From the NCBI RefSeq assembly GCF_041240605.1, contig NZ_CP162487.1, forward strand, positions 4,967,001-5,031,000: DNA of 64,000 bases. The letters are read 5' to 3'. Made by a program: the position numbers and the translations under genes. Source of the DNA: Xanthomonas sp. DAR 80977. GTDB lineage: Bacteria; Pseudomonadota; Gammaproteobacteria; Xanthomonadales; Xanthomonadaceae. Below, in pieces: positions 16,679 to 27,316 of the stretch (positions are counted from its first letter, which is position 1; each line of letters opens with the position of its first letter). The notes under the pieces are model-generated. The model saw nothing but the letters and a program-made list of their open reading frames with translations, had not been told where the DNA came from and ran no database searches.

Positions 16679-17533
16679 TCAGGGGGAAGGAATCGGGTCG
16701 GGCAGGCGGTAGAAACGGCGGGCGTTGCCGGCGAACACGTCGGCCGCGCCGGCGGCGGCATGGCGCGCGACCAGCGCCTGCGCCTGCGCGAACCAGTCGC
16801 CGTAGCCGGCACGCTGGGTCAGCACCGGCCAGTCGCTGCCCCACAGCACCCGCTGCGCGCCGAAGCAGGCGAACACCTGCGCCACGTACGGCGCGATCGC
16901 GGCGACATCGGCGTCGGCGGGCAGTTCGGTGAGCAGGCCGGACAGCTTGCACAGCACGTTCGGCTGTTGCGCCAGCTGCGCCAGGCCATCGGCCCAGGCG
17001 GCGAAGCCGTCGCCGCCGATCGCCGGCTTGGCGGCGTGGTCGAGCACCACCCGCAACTGCGGGTGGCGCTGCAATCGCGTTTGCAGGGCTGGCAGGTGCA
17101 GCGGCTTGACCAGCGCGTCGAACGCCAGGTCGTGGCGCAGCATCGCGTCGAACGCGGGATCCAGCTGCGGCCGCGCCAGCCACTGCGGATCGGCCAGGTC
17201 CTGCACCATCGGCCGCAGGCCCTTGAGCAGGCCGTCGCCCTCGGCGCACAGCGCGGCGATGCGCGCGGCGACGTCGCCGGCTTCGAAATCGACCCAGCCG
17301 ACCACGCCGGCGATGCGCGGCTGCGCGCGCGCCAGCTGCAACAGGTAGCGGCTTTCCGCTTCGGTCTGCGCCGCCTGCACCGCGACGATCGCGTCCACGC
17401 CGTGCGCATCGAGCGCGGCGATCAGGTCGGCGGGTACGAAGTCGCGGTACAGCGCGGCGAAATCGGGCGTCAGCCAGTCGTAGTCGCCGCGCGCCAGCTG
17501 CCAGAAATGCACGTGCGCATCGACCACGTTCAC
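16679..17533 (-). CDS. L-fuconolactone hydrolase, amidohydrolase family 2
   Basis: This 284-aa TIM-barrel hydrolase opens L-fucono-lactone to L-fuconate. The first metal-binding motif DAHVHFWQ follows the GTG start almost directly, and later motifs are VLDHAAKP and LWGSDWPVL. The GTG at 17533 overlaps the stop of the upstream aldo/keto reductase (GTGA), indicating translational coupling. The function is inferred from the family and from position between the dehydrogenase and dehydratase steps. Confidence 0.88.
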   Translation of the reverse strand: MNVVDAHVHFWQLARGDYDWLTPDFAALYRDFVPADLIAALDAHGVDAIVAVQAAQTEAESRYLLQLARAQPRIAGVVGWVDFEAGDVAARIAALCAEGDGLLKGLRPMVQDLADPQWLARPQLDPAFDAMLRHDLAFDALVKPLHLPALQTRLQRHPQLRVVLDHAAKPAIGGDGFAAWADGLAQLAQQPNVLCKLSGLLTELPADADVAAIAPYVAQVFACFGAQRVLWGSDWPVLTQRAGYGDWFAQAQALVARHAAAGAADVFAGNARRFYRLPDPIPSP

Positions 17534-18573
17534 GGCGTCGGCACCTGCGCCTGCAGCAGGCCCTGCTCGCGCAGCACGTGCCACAGCGTGGGCGGGATCG
17601 ACGCGCGCAGGCGCGCGGCGGCGCTGGCCACCTCGGCCGGCGTGCGCATGCCGGCGACCACCGCGGCGACCGCCGGGTGGGCGAGCGGGAACTGCAGCGC
17701 CGCCGCGCCCACGTCCACGCCCTGCGCCGCGCAGGCCGCGAACAGGCGCTGCGCATGCGCCAGCGTGGCCGGATCCACCGGCGCGTAGTTGTAGGTGTCG
17801 CCAGGGCCGCGCGCATCGCTGAGCAGGCCCGAGCTGTACGGGCCGGCGACCAGGATGCCGACCTGCCGCTGCAACGCCTGCGCCATGATCCGCTGCGCCG
17901 CGTGCTGTTCGAGCAGGGTGTAGCGGCCGGCCAGCATCACGCAGTCCAGCGGGAACAGCGGCATCAGCTCCAGCGCGATGTCTTCCTCGTTGACGCCGAT
18001 GCCGATCGCGCGGCAGGCGCCGCTCGCCTTCAGCTCCGCCATCGCCGGCAAGGCTTCGTCCAGCGCCTGGCGCAGCATCGCCGGGTGGCGCTCGCCATGG
18101 GTGAGCCGGCCGATGTCGTGCAGCAGCAGCACGTCCACGTGATCGGTGCCGAGCCGCTGCAGGCTGGCCTCGAACTCGCGCAGCACGCCGTCGCGGCTGT
18201 AGTCGAACGTGGCGCTGCGCCCGGCCACGGCGAAGCCATCGCGCCCCGGCGCGGCCCCCGCATCGTCGAAGACACGGCGCCCGACCTTGGTCGACAGCGT
18301 GTAGCTGGCGCGCGGCAGCCCGCGCAGGCCCTGCCCGAGCCGGCGCTCGCTCAGGCCGTAGCCGTAGTACGGCGCGGTGTCGAAATGGCGGATGCCGGCG
18401 GCATGGGCGTCGGCGACCGCGGCCAGCGCCACCGCCTCGTCCACTTCCGCGTACAGGTTGCCGATCGGCGCGGCGCCGAAGCCCAGCGTGGCGATGCGCA
18501 CGCCGCTGCGGCCCAGTGGGCGCGGCGCGACCGCGCCGGGTGCGGCGTCGGCGATGGCGGCGTTCAACGGCAC
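17530..18573 (-). CDS. L-fucose dehydrogenase, aldo/keto reductase family
   Basis: This 347-aa NAD(P)-dependent enzyme oxidises L-fucose to the lactone, the first step of the pathway. The AKR tetrad is visible: Asp and Tyr in FDTAPYYGYGLSERRLG, Lys in TLSTKVGR, and His in DVLLLHDIGR. I chose the GTG at 18573, which has GAGG nine bases upstream and leads straight into the conserved PRPLGRSGVRIATLGFG. Upstream readings cross the AT-rich promoter. As first gene of the operon it lies 158 bp downstream of an imperfect palindrome. Confidence 0.85.
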   Translation of the reverse strand: MPLNAAIADAAPGAVAPRPLGRSGVRIATLGFGAAPIGNLYAEVDEAVALAAVADAHAAGIRHFDTAPYYGYGLSERRLGQGLRGLPRASYTLSTKVGRRVFDDAGAAPGRDGFAVAGRSATFDYSRDGVLREFEASLQRLGTDHVDVLLLHDIGRLTHGERHPAMLRQALDEALPAMAELKASGACRAIGIGVNEEDIALELMPLFPLDCVMLAGRYTLLEQHAAQRIMAQALQRQVGILVAGPYSSGLLSDARGPGDTYNYAPVDPATLAHAQRLFAACAAQGVDVGAAALQFPLAHPAVAAVVAGMRTPAEVASAAARLRASIPPTLWHVLREQGLLQAQVPTP

Positions 18574-18730
18574 CGGCGCCGACCTCGATAGATCGCCGAC
18601 GCGAGGCGCCCGCTCGGCTTGCCGACTCGGGGACTGCTGGGATTGCGCATGCCACGCCTCCGCCCACCTGGGGGCCAGATCGGATGGTGGCCGGACCGCG
18701 TCGCCCTGAAGGCTGGCGCCGCCTGCCGGC

Positions 18731-18765
18731 TGTTCGTATATGAATATAGCAATCATAAGTGAACA
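18731..18765. promoter_or_regulatory. AT-rich imperfect palindrome and promoter upstream of the fucose degradation operon
   Basis: TGTTCGTATATGA (18731-18743) pairs with the complement of TCATAAGTGAACA (18753-18765), with ten of thirteen positions matching around a nine-base spacer. On the minus strand this region also supplies TTGTTC and TATATT as plausible -35/-10 elements. It lies between the fucose dehydrogenase operon and the divergent 18877 gene. It differs in sequence from the palindrome at 11029, so a different or additional regulator may act here. Confidence 0.5.
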
Positions 18766-18876
18766 ATCAACGCCGCGGTGCAACATCCGACATCCGCGCC
18801 GCCGGCAGCGGACGAACGGTTCACAGCGGGCGCTCGGCAACGTCCTTTAGCGGCACCCGACAACGAGCTCGCCGCG

Positions 18877-20355
18877 ATGCCCTGGACCAAGACCCTGACC
18901 GCCGTCCCCGAGGATCAGCGCATCCAGTCGTTCGCCATCCCGCCCAACGGCTGCGTTTCGGCCAACGACTTTCGCAATTGCGTCAACGAGAGCGAGATCG
19001 ACTATGCGTTGGCGCAACTGCGGCTTTTCGATACGCCCGGCACCCAACCCGATCCGCAACTGCTGACCTCGTTCGACAGCAGCGTCCGCATCAATGTGGT
19101 CGGCCATGCGGGGTCGGGCGGATTCTCCAAGTCCAAGCCACGCGAACTCGCCGCACGCATCCAGCAACTCCTGCAACCGTGGCTGCACACCCAGAGCAAG
19201 CGCATCCAGCCGCTGCACATCGCGCTCTATCTGTATGGCTGCAGCATTGGACAGGAGCTGGACGCACGTGCGCCATTGAAGCCGGATACCTATTTGCACA
19301 CGCTGTGGACCGAACTCAATCTGCACGGCGTCTACGTACACCGCATCAGCGCTCCACGCGGATTCGAATGGACCGACAGCGATGCCCGCAGCGTGGTCAG
19401 CCTCGACGGCGGCCACGGCACGCCGGATCCCGATCTCGTTCGCAGTTACTACCAAACGCTGGCCAAGCACTGGATCGAAGCGGTTTGCCGCAGCTGGATC
19501 AGCCGCGGCCAGCGGGCCTTGCTGTACGCTCCCGCGCAGCTCGTCGCTGCCCTGCAGGCGGCGGCGGACCAGCTCGACGACAGCATCGCGGAAGGGGAAA
19601 ACGAGGGCGAGGCGGTGATCCACGATCCTGTGCTGCAGCCATTCCTGGTGGCACTGCAGCATTGGTACGCATGCGTGCGCGGCGTCGCCAACGGTGCCGA
19701 TCCGACGCTTGTCCCTGACGCCACTGACCACTTGCTGAAAAGGCTCGCGGACATGGCGCAGATCGACGCGACCAATGCGTGGAGCCACTGGATGGAGCTG
19801 GGCAAGCCGCTGGCCGACCTGCTGCTGCAAGCCAACCGCCGCGCCACCGAAGCACTCTTTCAAACCATCGCCGGCTACTCCCGACTTTACGCCCTGCGCT
19901 GCTGCGAGGACACCGGCCGCCGCCTGCGCGACAACGCACGTGCCTACGAGGCCACGATATCCGAAGCCGATACATCCCTGCTCTACCTGGGCGACCTGTC
20001 CGGACGCCGCGGCATCTCCGCGGCCAGCCCGCAATGGGTCGGCTTCGATACCTCGTTCGATGCGCTGGTGGAACGGGCCCTGTATGAGATCAGCGATGAC
20101 CCGGCCAATACCAGGGGTCCGAATCTTGGCGCACTGCTGAACATGGGCAGCGCCAGCGGCAAGGGCAATCCGGTCTCCGCGATGTTCATGGACTGGTGGA
20201 TCAAAAAAGGCTATGCAAAATGGATCTATGTATCAGGCAGTGGCAAGGTACTCTCCGACTGGAGCGGCAGCGACGCGGCTAAATCGCTCGAGACCCATCT
20301 CAAGAAGCGCTATGGATTTGTAGACCATGGCTACGAATTGCGGCCTTTCAGATGA
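18877..20355 (+). CDS. Unknown protein with a caspase-like (clan CD) His/Cys motif pair
   Basis: The 492-aa protein is not recognised as a whole. Near the N-terminus, RINVVGHAGSGGF (His77) is followed 45 residues later by LHIALYLYGCSIG (Cys122). A strand ending in GH and a later strand ending in GC is the catalytic layout of clan CD cysteine peptidases such as the C80 toxin autoprocessing domain. The remaining 350 residues are mostly helical with no family I know. An in-frame GTG at 18778 would add 33 residues that are Ala/Pro-rich. It is divergent from the fucose operon, and the link to it is unclear. Peptidase activity is inference. Confidence 0.65.
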   Translation: MPWTKTLTAVPEDQRIQSFAIPPNGCVSANDFRNCVNESEIDYALAQLRLFDTPGTQPDPQLLTSFDSSVRINVVGHAGSGGFSKSKPRELAARIQQLLQPWLHTQSKRIQPLHIALYLYGCSIGQELDARAPLKPDTYLHTLWTELNLHGVYVHRISAPRGFEWTDSDARSVVSLDGGHGTPDPDLVRSYYQTLAKHWIEAVCRSWISRGQRALLYAPAQLVAALQAAADQLDDSIAEGENEGEAVIHDPVLQPFLVALQHWYACVRGVANGADPTLVPDATDHLLKRLADMAQIDATNAWSHWMELGKPLADLLLQANRRATEALFQTIAGYSRLYALRCCEDTGRRLRDNARAYEATISEADTSLLYLGDLSGRRGISAASPQWVGFDTSFDALVERALYEISDDPANTRGPNLGALLNMGSASGKGNPVSAMFMDWWIKKGYAKWIYVSGSGKVLSDWSGSDAAKSLETHLKKRYGFVDHGYELRPFR

Positions 20356-20374
20356 GCGCAGCTGGTCACGCTGC

Positions 20375-21025
20375 TCACGCGATGGCGTGCTCCGGCCCGT
20401 CGAGCAAGGCCCACAGGTCCGCCGGGCGCCGCAGCAGCGGCAGCGGCGTGTGCGGCTGCAGCGCGGCCGGCAAGGTGTAGCCCCAGCCGACGCCGGCGAA
20501 GGCGATGCCGGCCTGGTGCGCGGCGTCGGCGTCGCGGATCTCGTCGCCCACGCACAGCGCGCGCGCGGCCGGCACCGCGCAGGCCTTCAGCGCCGCGCGC
20601 AGCTTGCGGCGCTTGCCGAACACGGCGGCGCCGCAGCCGATGTGGCGGAAGCGCGCGGTCAGTTCGGCGCCGAGCACGCGCTCGACGTTGTCGCGGCTGT
20701 TGGAGGTCACCAGCGCCAGGTGCACGCCGGCCTGCGCGAGCGCGTCCAGCAACTCGGCCACCCCGTCGAACACCGCGATGCGCTCGATCTGCGCGGCCAT
20801 CAGCGCGCGCATGCGCCGCGCCACCGCCGGCACCCGCCACCAGCGGATGCCGCTGCGCGCCATCAGTTCGCGCGCGCTCAGGCTGCGGATGTCCTGCAGC
20901 CGCTCCGGCTCGAAACGGCGGAAACCGAACTCGTCGGCGACGTCGTTGATGGTGTCGAGGAACCAGGCGAAGGAATCGGCCAGGGTGCCGTCGAAATCGA
21001 AGATGACCAGGTCGTAGCGCTGCAT
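20375..21025 (-). CDS. HAD-family hydrolase, phosphoglycolate phosphatase-like
   Basis: This 216-aa haloacid dehalogenase-type phosphatase has the nucleophile motif DFDGTLADS near the N-terminus (Asp11/Asp13 region), motif II LVTSNSRDN, Lys in GKRRKLRAALK, and acidic motif IV VGDEIRDADAA. The cap lies between motifs I and II, as in phosphoglycolate phosphatases. The substrate cannot be read from sequence. It stands alone, converging on the preceding gene. Confidence 0.88.
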   Translation of the reverse strand: MQRYDLVIFDFDGTLADSFAWFLDTINDVADEFGFRRFEPERLQDIRSLSARELMARSGIRWWRVPAVARRMRALMAAQIERIAVFDGVAELLDALAQAGVHLALVTSNSRDNVERVLGAELTARFRHIGCGAAVFGKRRKLRAALKACAVPAARALCVGDEIRDADAAHQAGIAFAGVGWGYTLPAALQPHTPLPLLRRPADLWALLDGPEHAIA

Positions 21026-21129
21026 GCGGCGCCAGCATGCCGCAGCGCCGGCCGCGTCGCCAGGCCGGCCGCGCTCCGCCGCGGCGCGCGGTTAAGCCGG
21101 AGCCGGCCGCCGCCGGCCCCGGCGCCCGC

Positions 21130-21345
21130 TCAACCGCAGCAGTAGCAGACCAGCGGCTTGCCCGGCCCGCCCGGCCCCAGCTCGCCGCCGAACGGCGCGC
21201 ATTCCTGCTGACACGCCCAGGCGCTACAGGATGCGTCCTTCTCGATCCCGTCGCCCGCGGTCGCCTGCACCGCGCCGAAGCCCATGCAGGCCAGGAACAC
21301 GGCCGCGACCATCCCGTTGCGCAATGCTGTCCAACGCTGTTTCAT
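21130..21345 (-). CDS. Small secreted six-cysteine protein
   Basis: This 71-aa protein has a signal peptide (about residues 1-30, hydrophobic VAAVFLACMGFGAVQA, cleavage after ATA). The mature part of about 40 residues carries Cys40, 45, 49, 67, 69 and 70 around a Gly/Pro-rich loop. The family is unknown. It starts three bases after the stop of a membrane-anchored thioredoxin-fold protein, so the two are co-expressed. The pairing suggests the peptide's disulfides, or the thioredoxin, are functionally linked. Confidence 0.75.
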   Translation of the reverse strand: MKQRWTALRNGMVAAVFLACMGFGAVQATAGDGIEKDASCSAWACQQECAPFGGELGPGGPGKPLVCYCCG

Positions 21346-21348
21346 GAG

Positions 21349-21939
21349 TCACTCCTCGACAGTTGCAAAAGCCGCCGGCGCCTCCGTGCGTCGCACTGCG
21401 GCCACCAGGTCCTGCACCCGCTCCGTGGTATCGAAGACGCCGACGCGCGCGTAGCGCACCCGTCCATCGCGGTCCAGCGCCAGCATCAGCGGCACGTTGC
21501 GCGCGCGGAACAGCATCAGCGCGCGGCGATCGGTGAGCGTGGTCACCGGGAAGGGGAAGCGGTGCTCGATGGCATAGCGACGCGCCTGGTCGGGACTGCA
21601 CTGGCACACGCCCAGCACCTGCACGCGGCCGCCGCCCTGCTCGGCCAGGCGCTGCGCCGCCTGCACCACCGCGGGCGCCGAGCGCTTGCAGTACGGGCAT
21701 GTGGTGGTGAAGAAGAACAGCACCTGCGCGTCCGCCGCCGGCACGCCCAGGGTGAGCGGCGCGCCGTTCAGCGCGGTCGCCGCGATCCGCGGCACGTACA
21801 TGCCCAGGTACGGCTCGGTGGTGCGGGTCACGAACCAGCGGCGCTCTTCGCGCAGCGCACGGTTCTGCCAGGCCAGCACCGCCACCAGCGCACAGGCCGC
21901 GAGCAGCGCCAGCCAACTCCAGGGAAAACGACGTGCCAT
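21349..21939 (-). CDS. Membrane-anchored TlpA-like thioredoxin-fold protein
   Basis: This 196-aa protein has one N-terminal transmembrane segment ([16 protein letters not shown]) and a periplasmic thioredoxin domain. The redox motif CPYC lies in [15 protein letters not shown], followed by the cis-Pro region [10 protein letters not shown]. TlpA/ResA-like proteins reduce or oxidise periplasmic disulfides, for example in cytochrome maturation. A second pair, CQCS, occurs after the central strand. It is the first gene of a two-gene unit with the six-cysteine peptide. Confidence 0.85.
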   Translation of the reverse strand: MARRFPWSWLALLAACALVAVLAWQNRALREERRWFVTRTTEPYLGMYVPRIAATALNGAPLTLGVPAADAQVLFFFTTTCPYCKRSAPAVVQAAQRLAEQGGGRVQVLGVCQCSPDQARRYAIEHRFPFPVTTLTDRRALMLFRARNVPLMLALDRDGRVRYARVGVFDTTERVQDLVAAVRRTEAPAAFATVEE

Positions 21940-22156
21940 GCGCGCTGCGCCTCGTGCCGTGTCGCTGCAGGCTGCGCAGCCGCATCGCCGCGGTCAACGC
22001 CTGCCGCGCAGTTATTTTGCCCGCGTGGCGATGCTGGGGAGGCAATCACGCTTTGCCGCAGGCGCGCATTCCAGTGGCGCGCAGGCGATTCCATTCAAGC
22101 CCGGCGCCGGCACGCCGATACCGCTGGTACAGCCGTTCTCCCAAAGACCGCCCCCC

Positions 22157-24280
22157 ATGCGCACTTCCTCCAATCCGACTGCATTCGTCAGCCTGCAGAC
22201 CAAGCTGCTGACCGCCCTGGCGTTGGGCCTGGGCGTGGTCCTGCTGTGCGCCCTGGCCGGGCTCGGCTCGGCCTGGCTCAACCTGTCCACCGACGTGCCG
22301 CGCGAGGTCGCGCAGGCGTCGGCGAGCGAGGAGATCAGCCGCCATTTCCGGATGCAGGTACAGGAATGGAAGAACGTGCTGATCCGCGGCCACGCCGAGG
22401 ACATGCGCAGCAAGTATCTGGCCGCTTTCGACAAGGAAGGCCGTGAGGTCGCCAGCGCCACCCAGGCCCTGGCCACGGCCCTGGCCGACCCACAGGCCGC
22501 GGCGCTGGCACGCGAGTTCGCCGAACAGCACAAGCTGCTGGAACAGCATTACCGCGGCGCGCTGCAGGGCTTCGCCGCCGCCGGCTACGACACCCGAGTC
22601 GGCGACGATGCGGTGCGCGGCATGGACCGCAAGCCCAGCGACACGCTGCAGGCGCTGGTCGAGCGCAGCAAGCTGCTGGCCGACGCGGCGGTACGGCGCA
22701 ATTCCGAAACCGCGCGCCGCAGCCTGGTGTATTCGGCAGCGCTGACCGTGGCCGCCGCATTCGCGCTGGTGCTGGCGGTGGGCTGGTGGATCCGCCGCTC
22801 GGTGGTGCGCCCGATCGAGGCGGTGGCGCGTACCGCGCGCTCGGTCGCCTCCGGCGAACTGGTCGCCACGCTGAACGTGCGCAACCGCGACGAGATCGGC
22901 ATGCTCGGCAAGGCGATGGGACAGGTGGTGGATACGCTGACGTCGGTCTCCACCGCGCAAGCGGAAATGGCGCAGCGCCACGAAGCCGGGCAGCTCAGCT
23001 ACCGCATGACTGCCGACGCGTTCCCGGGCGCGTACGGACGCATGGTGGAAGACACCAACGGCCTGATCGGCGCACAGGTGCAGCTGATCCAGCAGATGCT
23101 GGAAACGATGCAGCGCTATGCGATCGGCGACATGTCGGTGGACATGGCGCGCCTGCCCGGCGAGAAGGCGCAGATCACCGAGGCAATGGATGCGACCAAG
23201 CGCAACCTGATGGCGATCAACGGCGAGATTCGCGCCCTGGTGGAGGCGGCCTCGGCCGGCGACTTCTCGCGGCGCGGCGATGCGGCCGGCCACCAGCACG
23301 ACTTCCGCGCGATGATCGACGGCCTCAACCGGCTGATGGCCACCGCCGACGGCAACCTCGACGCGCTGTCCAAGCTGTTGCGGTCCATCGCCGCCGGCGA
23401 CCTGACCGCGCGCATGCACGGCGAGTTCAACGGCGTGTTCGCGACCATGCGCGACGATGCCAATGCCACCGCCGAGCAACTGGCCGATATCGTCGGCCGC
23501 ATCCAGACCGCCGCGATGAGCATCAACAGCGCCGCCAGCGAGATCGCCGCCGGCAACGACGACCTGTCGCGCCGCACCGAACAGCAGGCGGCCAGCCTGG
23601 AGGAAACCGCCGCCTCGATGGAGGAACTGACGTCCACGGTCAAGCAGAACGCCGAGCATGCGCGGCAGGCGAATCAGCTCGCCATCGGCGCGGCCTCGGT
23701 CGCCTCGCAGGGCGGCGTGGTGGTTGGCCAGGTGGTGAGCACGATGAACGGCATCGAGACCTCCTCGAAGAGGATCGCCGACATCATCTCGGTCATCGAC
23801 GGCATCGCCTTCCAGACCAATATCCTGGCGCTCAACGCGGCAGTGGAAGCGGCACGTGCCGGCGAACAGGGCCGCGGTTTCGCGGTCGTCGCCAGCGAGG
23901 TGCGCATGCTGGCGCAGCGCTCGGCGAACGCGGCCAAGGAGATCAAGGAGCTGATCGAGACGTCGATCGGCCAGGTGTCCAACGGCTCGGCGCTGGTGCG
24001 CCAGGCCGGCGACACCATGCAGGACATCGTGTCCTCGGTGCAGCGCGTGACCGACATCATGGGCGAGATCTCCGCCGCCTCGCAGGAACAATCGTCCGGC
24101 ATCGAGCAGGTCAACCAGACCGTCACCCAGATGGACGAGGCGACCCAGCAGAACGCCGCGCTGGTCGAGGAAGCCACCGCGGCGGCGCGCGCGATGGAGG
24201 AACAGGCCAACGGGCTGAGTTCGGCGGTGGCGGTGTTCCGCACCGGCGCAGGCAAACGCGGGCTGGCGGCCGCGGCATAA
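22157..24280 (+). CDS. Methyl-accepting chemotaxis protein
   Basis: This 707-aa receptor has two transmembrane segments (about residues 16-38 and 195-215) enclosing a roughly 155-residue periplasmic helical sensor. A HAMP region ([20 protein letters not shown]) follows, then an extra helical section, and then the MCP signalling hairpin whose tip includes [20 protein letters not shown] near residue 552. No CheR-binding pentapeptide is seen at the C-terminus, which ends in Ala residues. The ligand is unknown. It starts divergently from the thioredoxin-fold gene with no other chemotaxis genes beside it. Confidence 0.93.
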   Translation: MRTSSNPTAFVSLQTKLLTALALGLGVVLLCALAGLGSAWLNLSTDVPREVAQASASEEISRHFRMQVQEWKNVLIRGHAEDMRSKYLAAFDKEGREVASATQALATALADPQAAALAREFAEQHKLLEQHYRGALQGFAAAGYDTRVGDDAVRGMDRKPSDTLQALVERSKLLADAAVRRNSETARRSLVYSAALTVAAAFALVLAVGWWIRRSVVRPIEAVARTARSVASGELVATLNVRNRDEIGMLGKAMGQVVDTLTSVSTAQAEMAQRHEAGQLSYRMTADAFPGAYGRMVEDTNGLIGAQVQLIQQMLETMQRYAIGDMSVDMARLPGEKAQITEAMDATKRNLMAINGEIRALVEAASAGDFSRRGDAAGHQHDFRAMIDGLNRLMATADGNLDALSKLLRSIAAGDLTARMHGEFNGVFATMRDDANATAEQLADIVGRIQTAAMSINSAASEIAAGNDDLSRRTEQQAASLEETAASMEELTSTVKQNAEHARQANQLAIGAASVASQGGVVVGQVVSTMNGIETSSKRIADIISVIDGIAFQTNILALNAAVEAARAGEQGRGFAVVASEVRMLAQRSANAAKEIKELIETSIGQVSNGSALVRQAGDTMQDIVSSVQRVTDIMGEISAASQEQSSGIEQVNQTVTQMDEATQQNAALVEEATAAARAMEEQANGLSSAVAVFRTGAGKRGLAAAA

Positions 24281-24383
24281 GCCGCCTGCGCGCGCCTTCA
24301 TCCGCCCTTGCCTCCGGCTTCACGCGCTGCGTTCGCGGCGGCGCGCACGGTGCACGCTGGTTACCGCAAGCGCGAGGCAGAAC

Positions 24384-24602
24384 ATGCAGATGCAGAATCC
24401 CAACCCAGGCCAGGACCCGCAGCAGCCACCGAACGGGGTGCCGGGCCAGGTGCCCAATCCCGGCGTGGACCCGATGCCGGACCGGCCGGTGGATCCGATC
24501 CCCGACCAGCCGATCGATCCGACCATCCCGCCGATCAGCGATCCGGTCGGCGATGTCGACGCCCCGGTGCCGGGGCCGCGCGGGCCGACGCAGTACGTAT
24601 AG
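24384..24602 (+). CDS. Small proline-rich hypothetical protein
   Basis: This 72-aa protein is about one third proline and rich in Asp, Gln and Asn, with repeating PNPG, PDRPVDPIPDQPIDP type units. There is no signal peptide or membrane segment. GAGG lies seven bases before the ATG, supporting translation. The composition suggests a disordered protein. It may be co-transcribed with the chemotaxis receptor 100 bp upstream; no function can be assigned. Confidence 0.55.
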   Translation: MQMQNPNPGQDPQQPPNGVPGQVPNPGVDPMPDRPVDPIPDQPIDPTIPPISDPVGDVDAPVPGPRGPTQYV

Positions 24603-24620
24603 CGTCAGGCCCCGCAAACC

Positions 24621-24696
24621 CCTGCAGGAGCGGCTTCAGCCGCGACCGGAGCTTTCCCGGGAAAGCCCCGGTCGCGGCTGAAGCCGCTCCTGCAGG
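24621..24696. repeat. 76-bp near-perfect palindrome of the hairpin repeat family
   Basis: The left arm CCTGCAGGAGCGGCTTCAGC and onward (24621-24649) and the right arm (24668-24696) are exact reverse complements. The centre adds a 16-bp palindrome GCTTTCCCGGGAAAGC with one mismatched base pair between. It lies 25 bp past the glpK stop and 19 bp after the proline-rich gene, between converging genes, where the RNA hairpin may end or protect both transcripts. Confidence 0.9.
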
Positions 24697-24720
24697 GAGC
24701 AAGGGAAGCGTTGGCGAGCG

Positions 24721-26316
<1,596 letters not shown>

Positions 26317-27135
26317 TCAGGCCCGGCGCGAGGCCGCTTCTTCCTCGAGCGCTTTCACCCGCGCCGGCAGGAACGGATAGATCAGCAGCTGATAGGCGCC
26401 GCCGCCGACCACGCCGCCGATCAGCGGGCCGACGATCGGGATCCACCAGTAGCTGTTGGCCGACGGCAGCGCCGAGGAGCCCCAGCCGGCGAAGTAGGCG
26501 AACAGGCGCGGCCCGAAGTCGCGCGCCGGGTTGATCGCCCACGCTTCCAGGTAGCCCATCGAGGCGCCGATGGTCGCCACCAGCAGGCCGATGATCAGCG
26601 CGCCGGAATTGGCGGTGGGCGCGGCCTCGTTGTAGCGCTCGGTGATGGCGAAGATGCCGAAGATCAGGAACGCGGTCAGGATCACCTGGTCGCGCAGCGC
26701 GTGCATCGGCGTGATCGCCAGGCCCGGCGCGGTGAAGAACACGCCGGCCGCGCCGCCCGCCTCGCGGGTCAGCTGATGCGCCTGGTTGTAGTGGTCGATC
26801 ACCGGCGAAAACAGCAGGTAGACGATGCCCGCGCCGAGGAACGCGCCGACCACCTGCGCCGCCCAGTACGGCAGCACCTTGTTCCAGGCGAAGCCGCGGA
26901 ACACCGCCAGCGCCAGCGTCACCGCGGGATTGGCGTGGGTGCCGGAGACCGAGCCGGTGACGTAGATCGCGATCGTCACCGCCAGGCCCCAGGCGATGCA
27001 CACGCCCCAGTAGGCGTTCTGGTACGGACTGGGGTCGTACAGCACGTACATGCACGCCACCGAGCAGCCGAAGGCGATGATGATCACCATCGCCACCGCC
27101 TCGGAAATCAGTTCGCCGAGCAGTTGCCGGTTCAT
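26317..27135 (-). CDS. glpF: Glycerol uptake facilitator, aquaglyceroporin
   Basis: This 272-aa six-helix channel is of the MIP family. The two pore-lining NPA motifs are intact: NPA in GTHANPAVT (Asn69) and NPARDFGPR (Asn202). The Asp after the second motif is characteristic of glycerol-conducting members. It lies between glpD and glpK in one transcription direction. Confidence 0.95.
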   Translation of the reverse strand: MNRQLLGELISEAVAMVIIIAFGCSVACMYVLYDPSPYQNAYWGVCIAWGLAVTIAIYVTGSVSGTHANPAVTLALAVFRGFAWNKVLPYWAAQVVGAFLGAGIVYLLFSPVIDHYNQAHQLTREAGGAAGVFFTAPGLAITPMHALRDQVILTAFLIFGIFAITERYNEAAPTANSGALIIGLLVATIGASMGYLEAWAINPARDFGPRLFAYFAGWGSSALPSANSYWWIPIVGPLIGGVVGGGAYQLLIYPFLPARVKALEEEAASRRA

Positions 27136-27316
27136 GCGCCTCGCTCCCGCACCGCTGTCGTCGTCTTGCCGGTCGTGCCTGTCGTCGTCTTGCCCATGCC
27201 TGCCACCCTCCACGGTCGTTCCCAGGTTCGCGCGCGGCGGCGGATGCCGATGCGCGCGGCGATTGCGCAGGCGCGGCCGGCGCCCGGAACAGGGCACGCC
27301 GGCCGCGCTGCTTGCC

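Noticed and set aside
14675-17788. A plus-strand open frame of over 1000 codons
   Set aside because: It is antisense to four fucose pathway genes with intact catalytic motifs. Its Arg/His/Gly/Val-rich sequence is typical of the opposite strand of high-GC genes.
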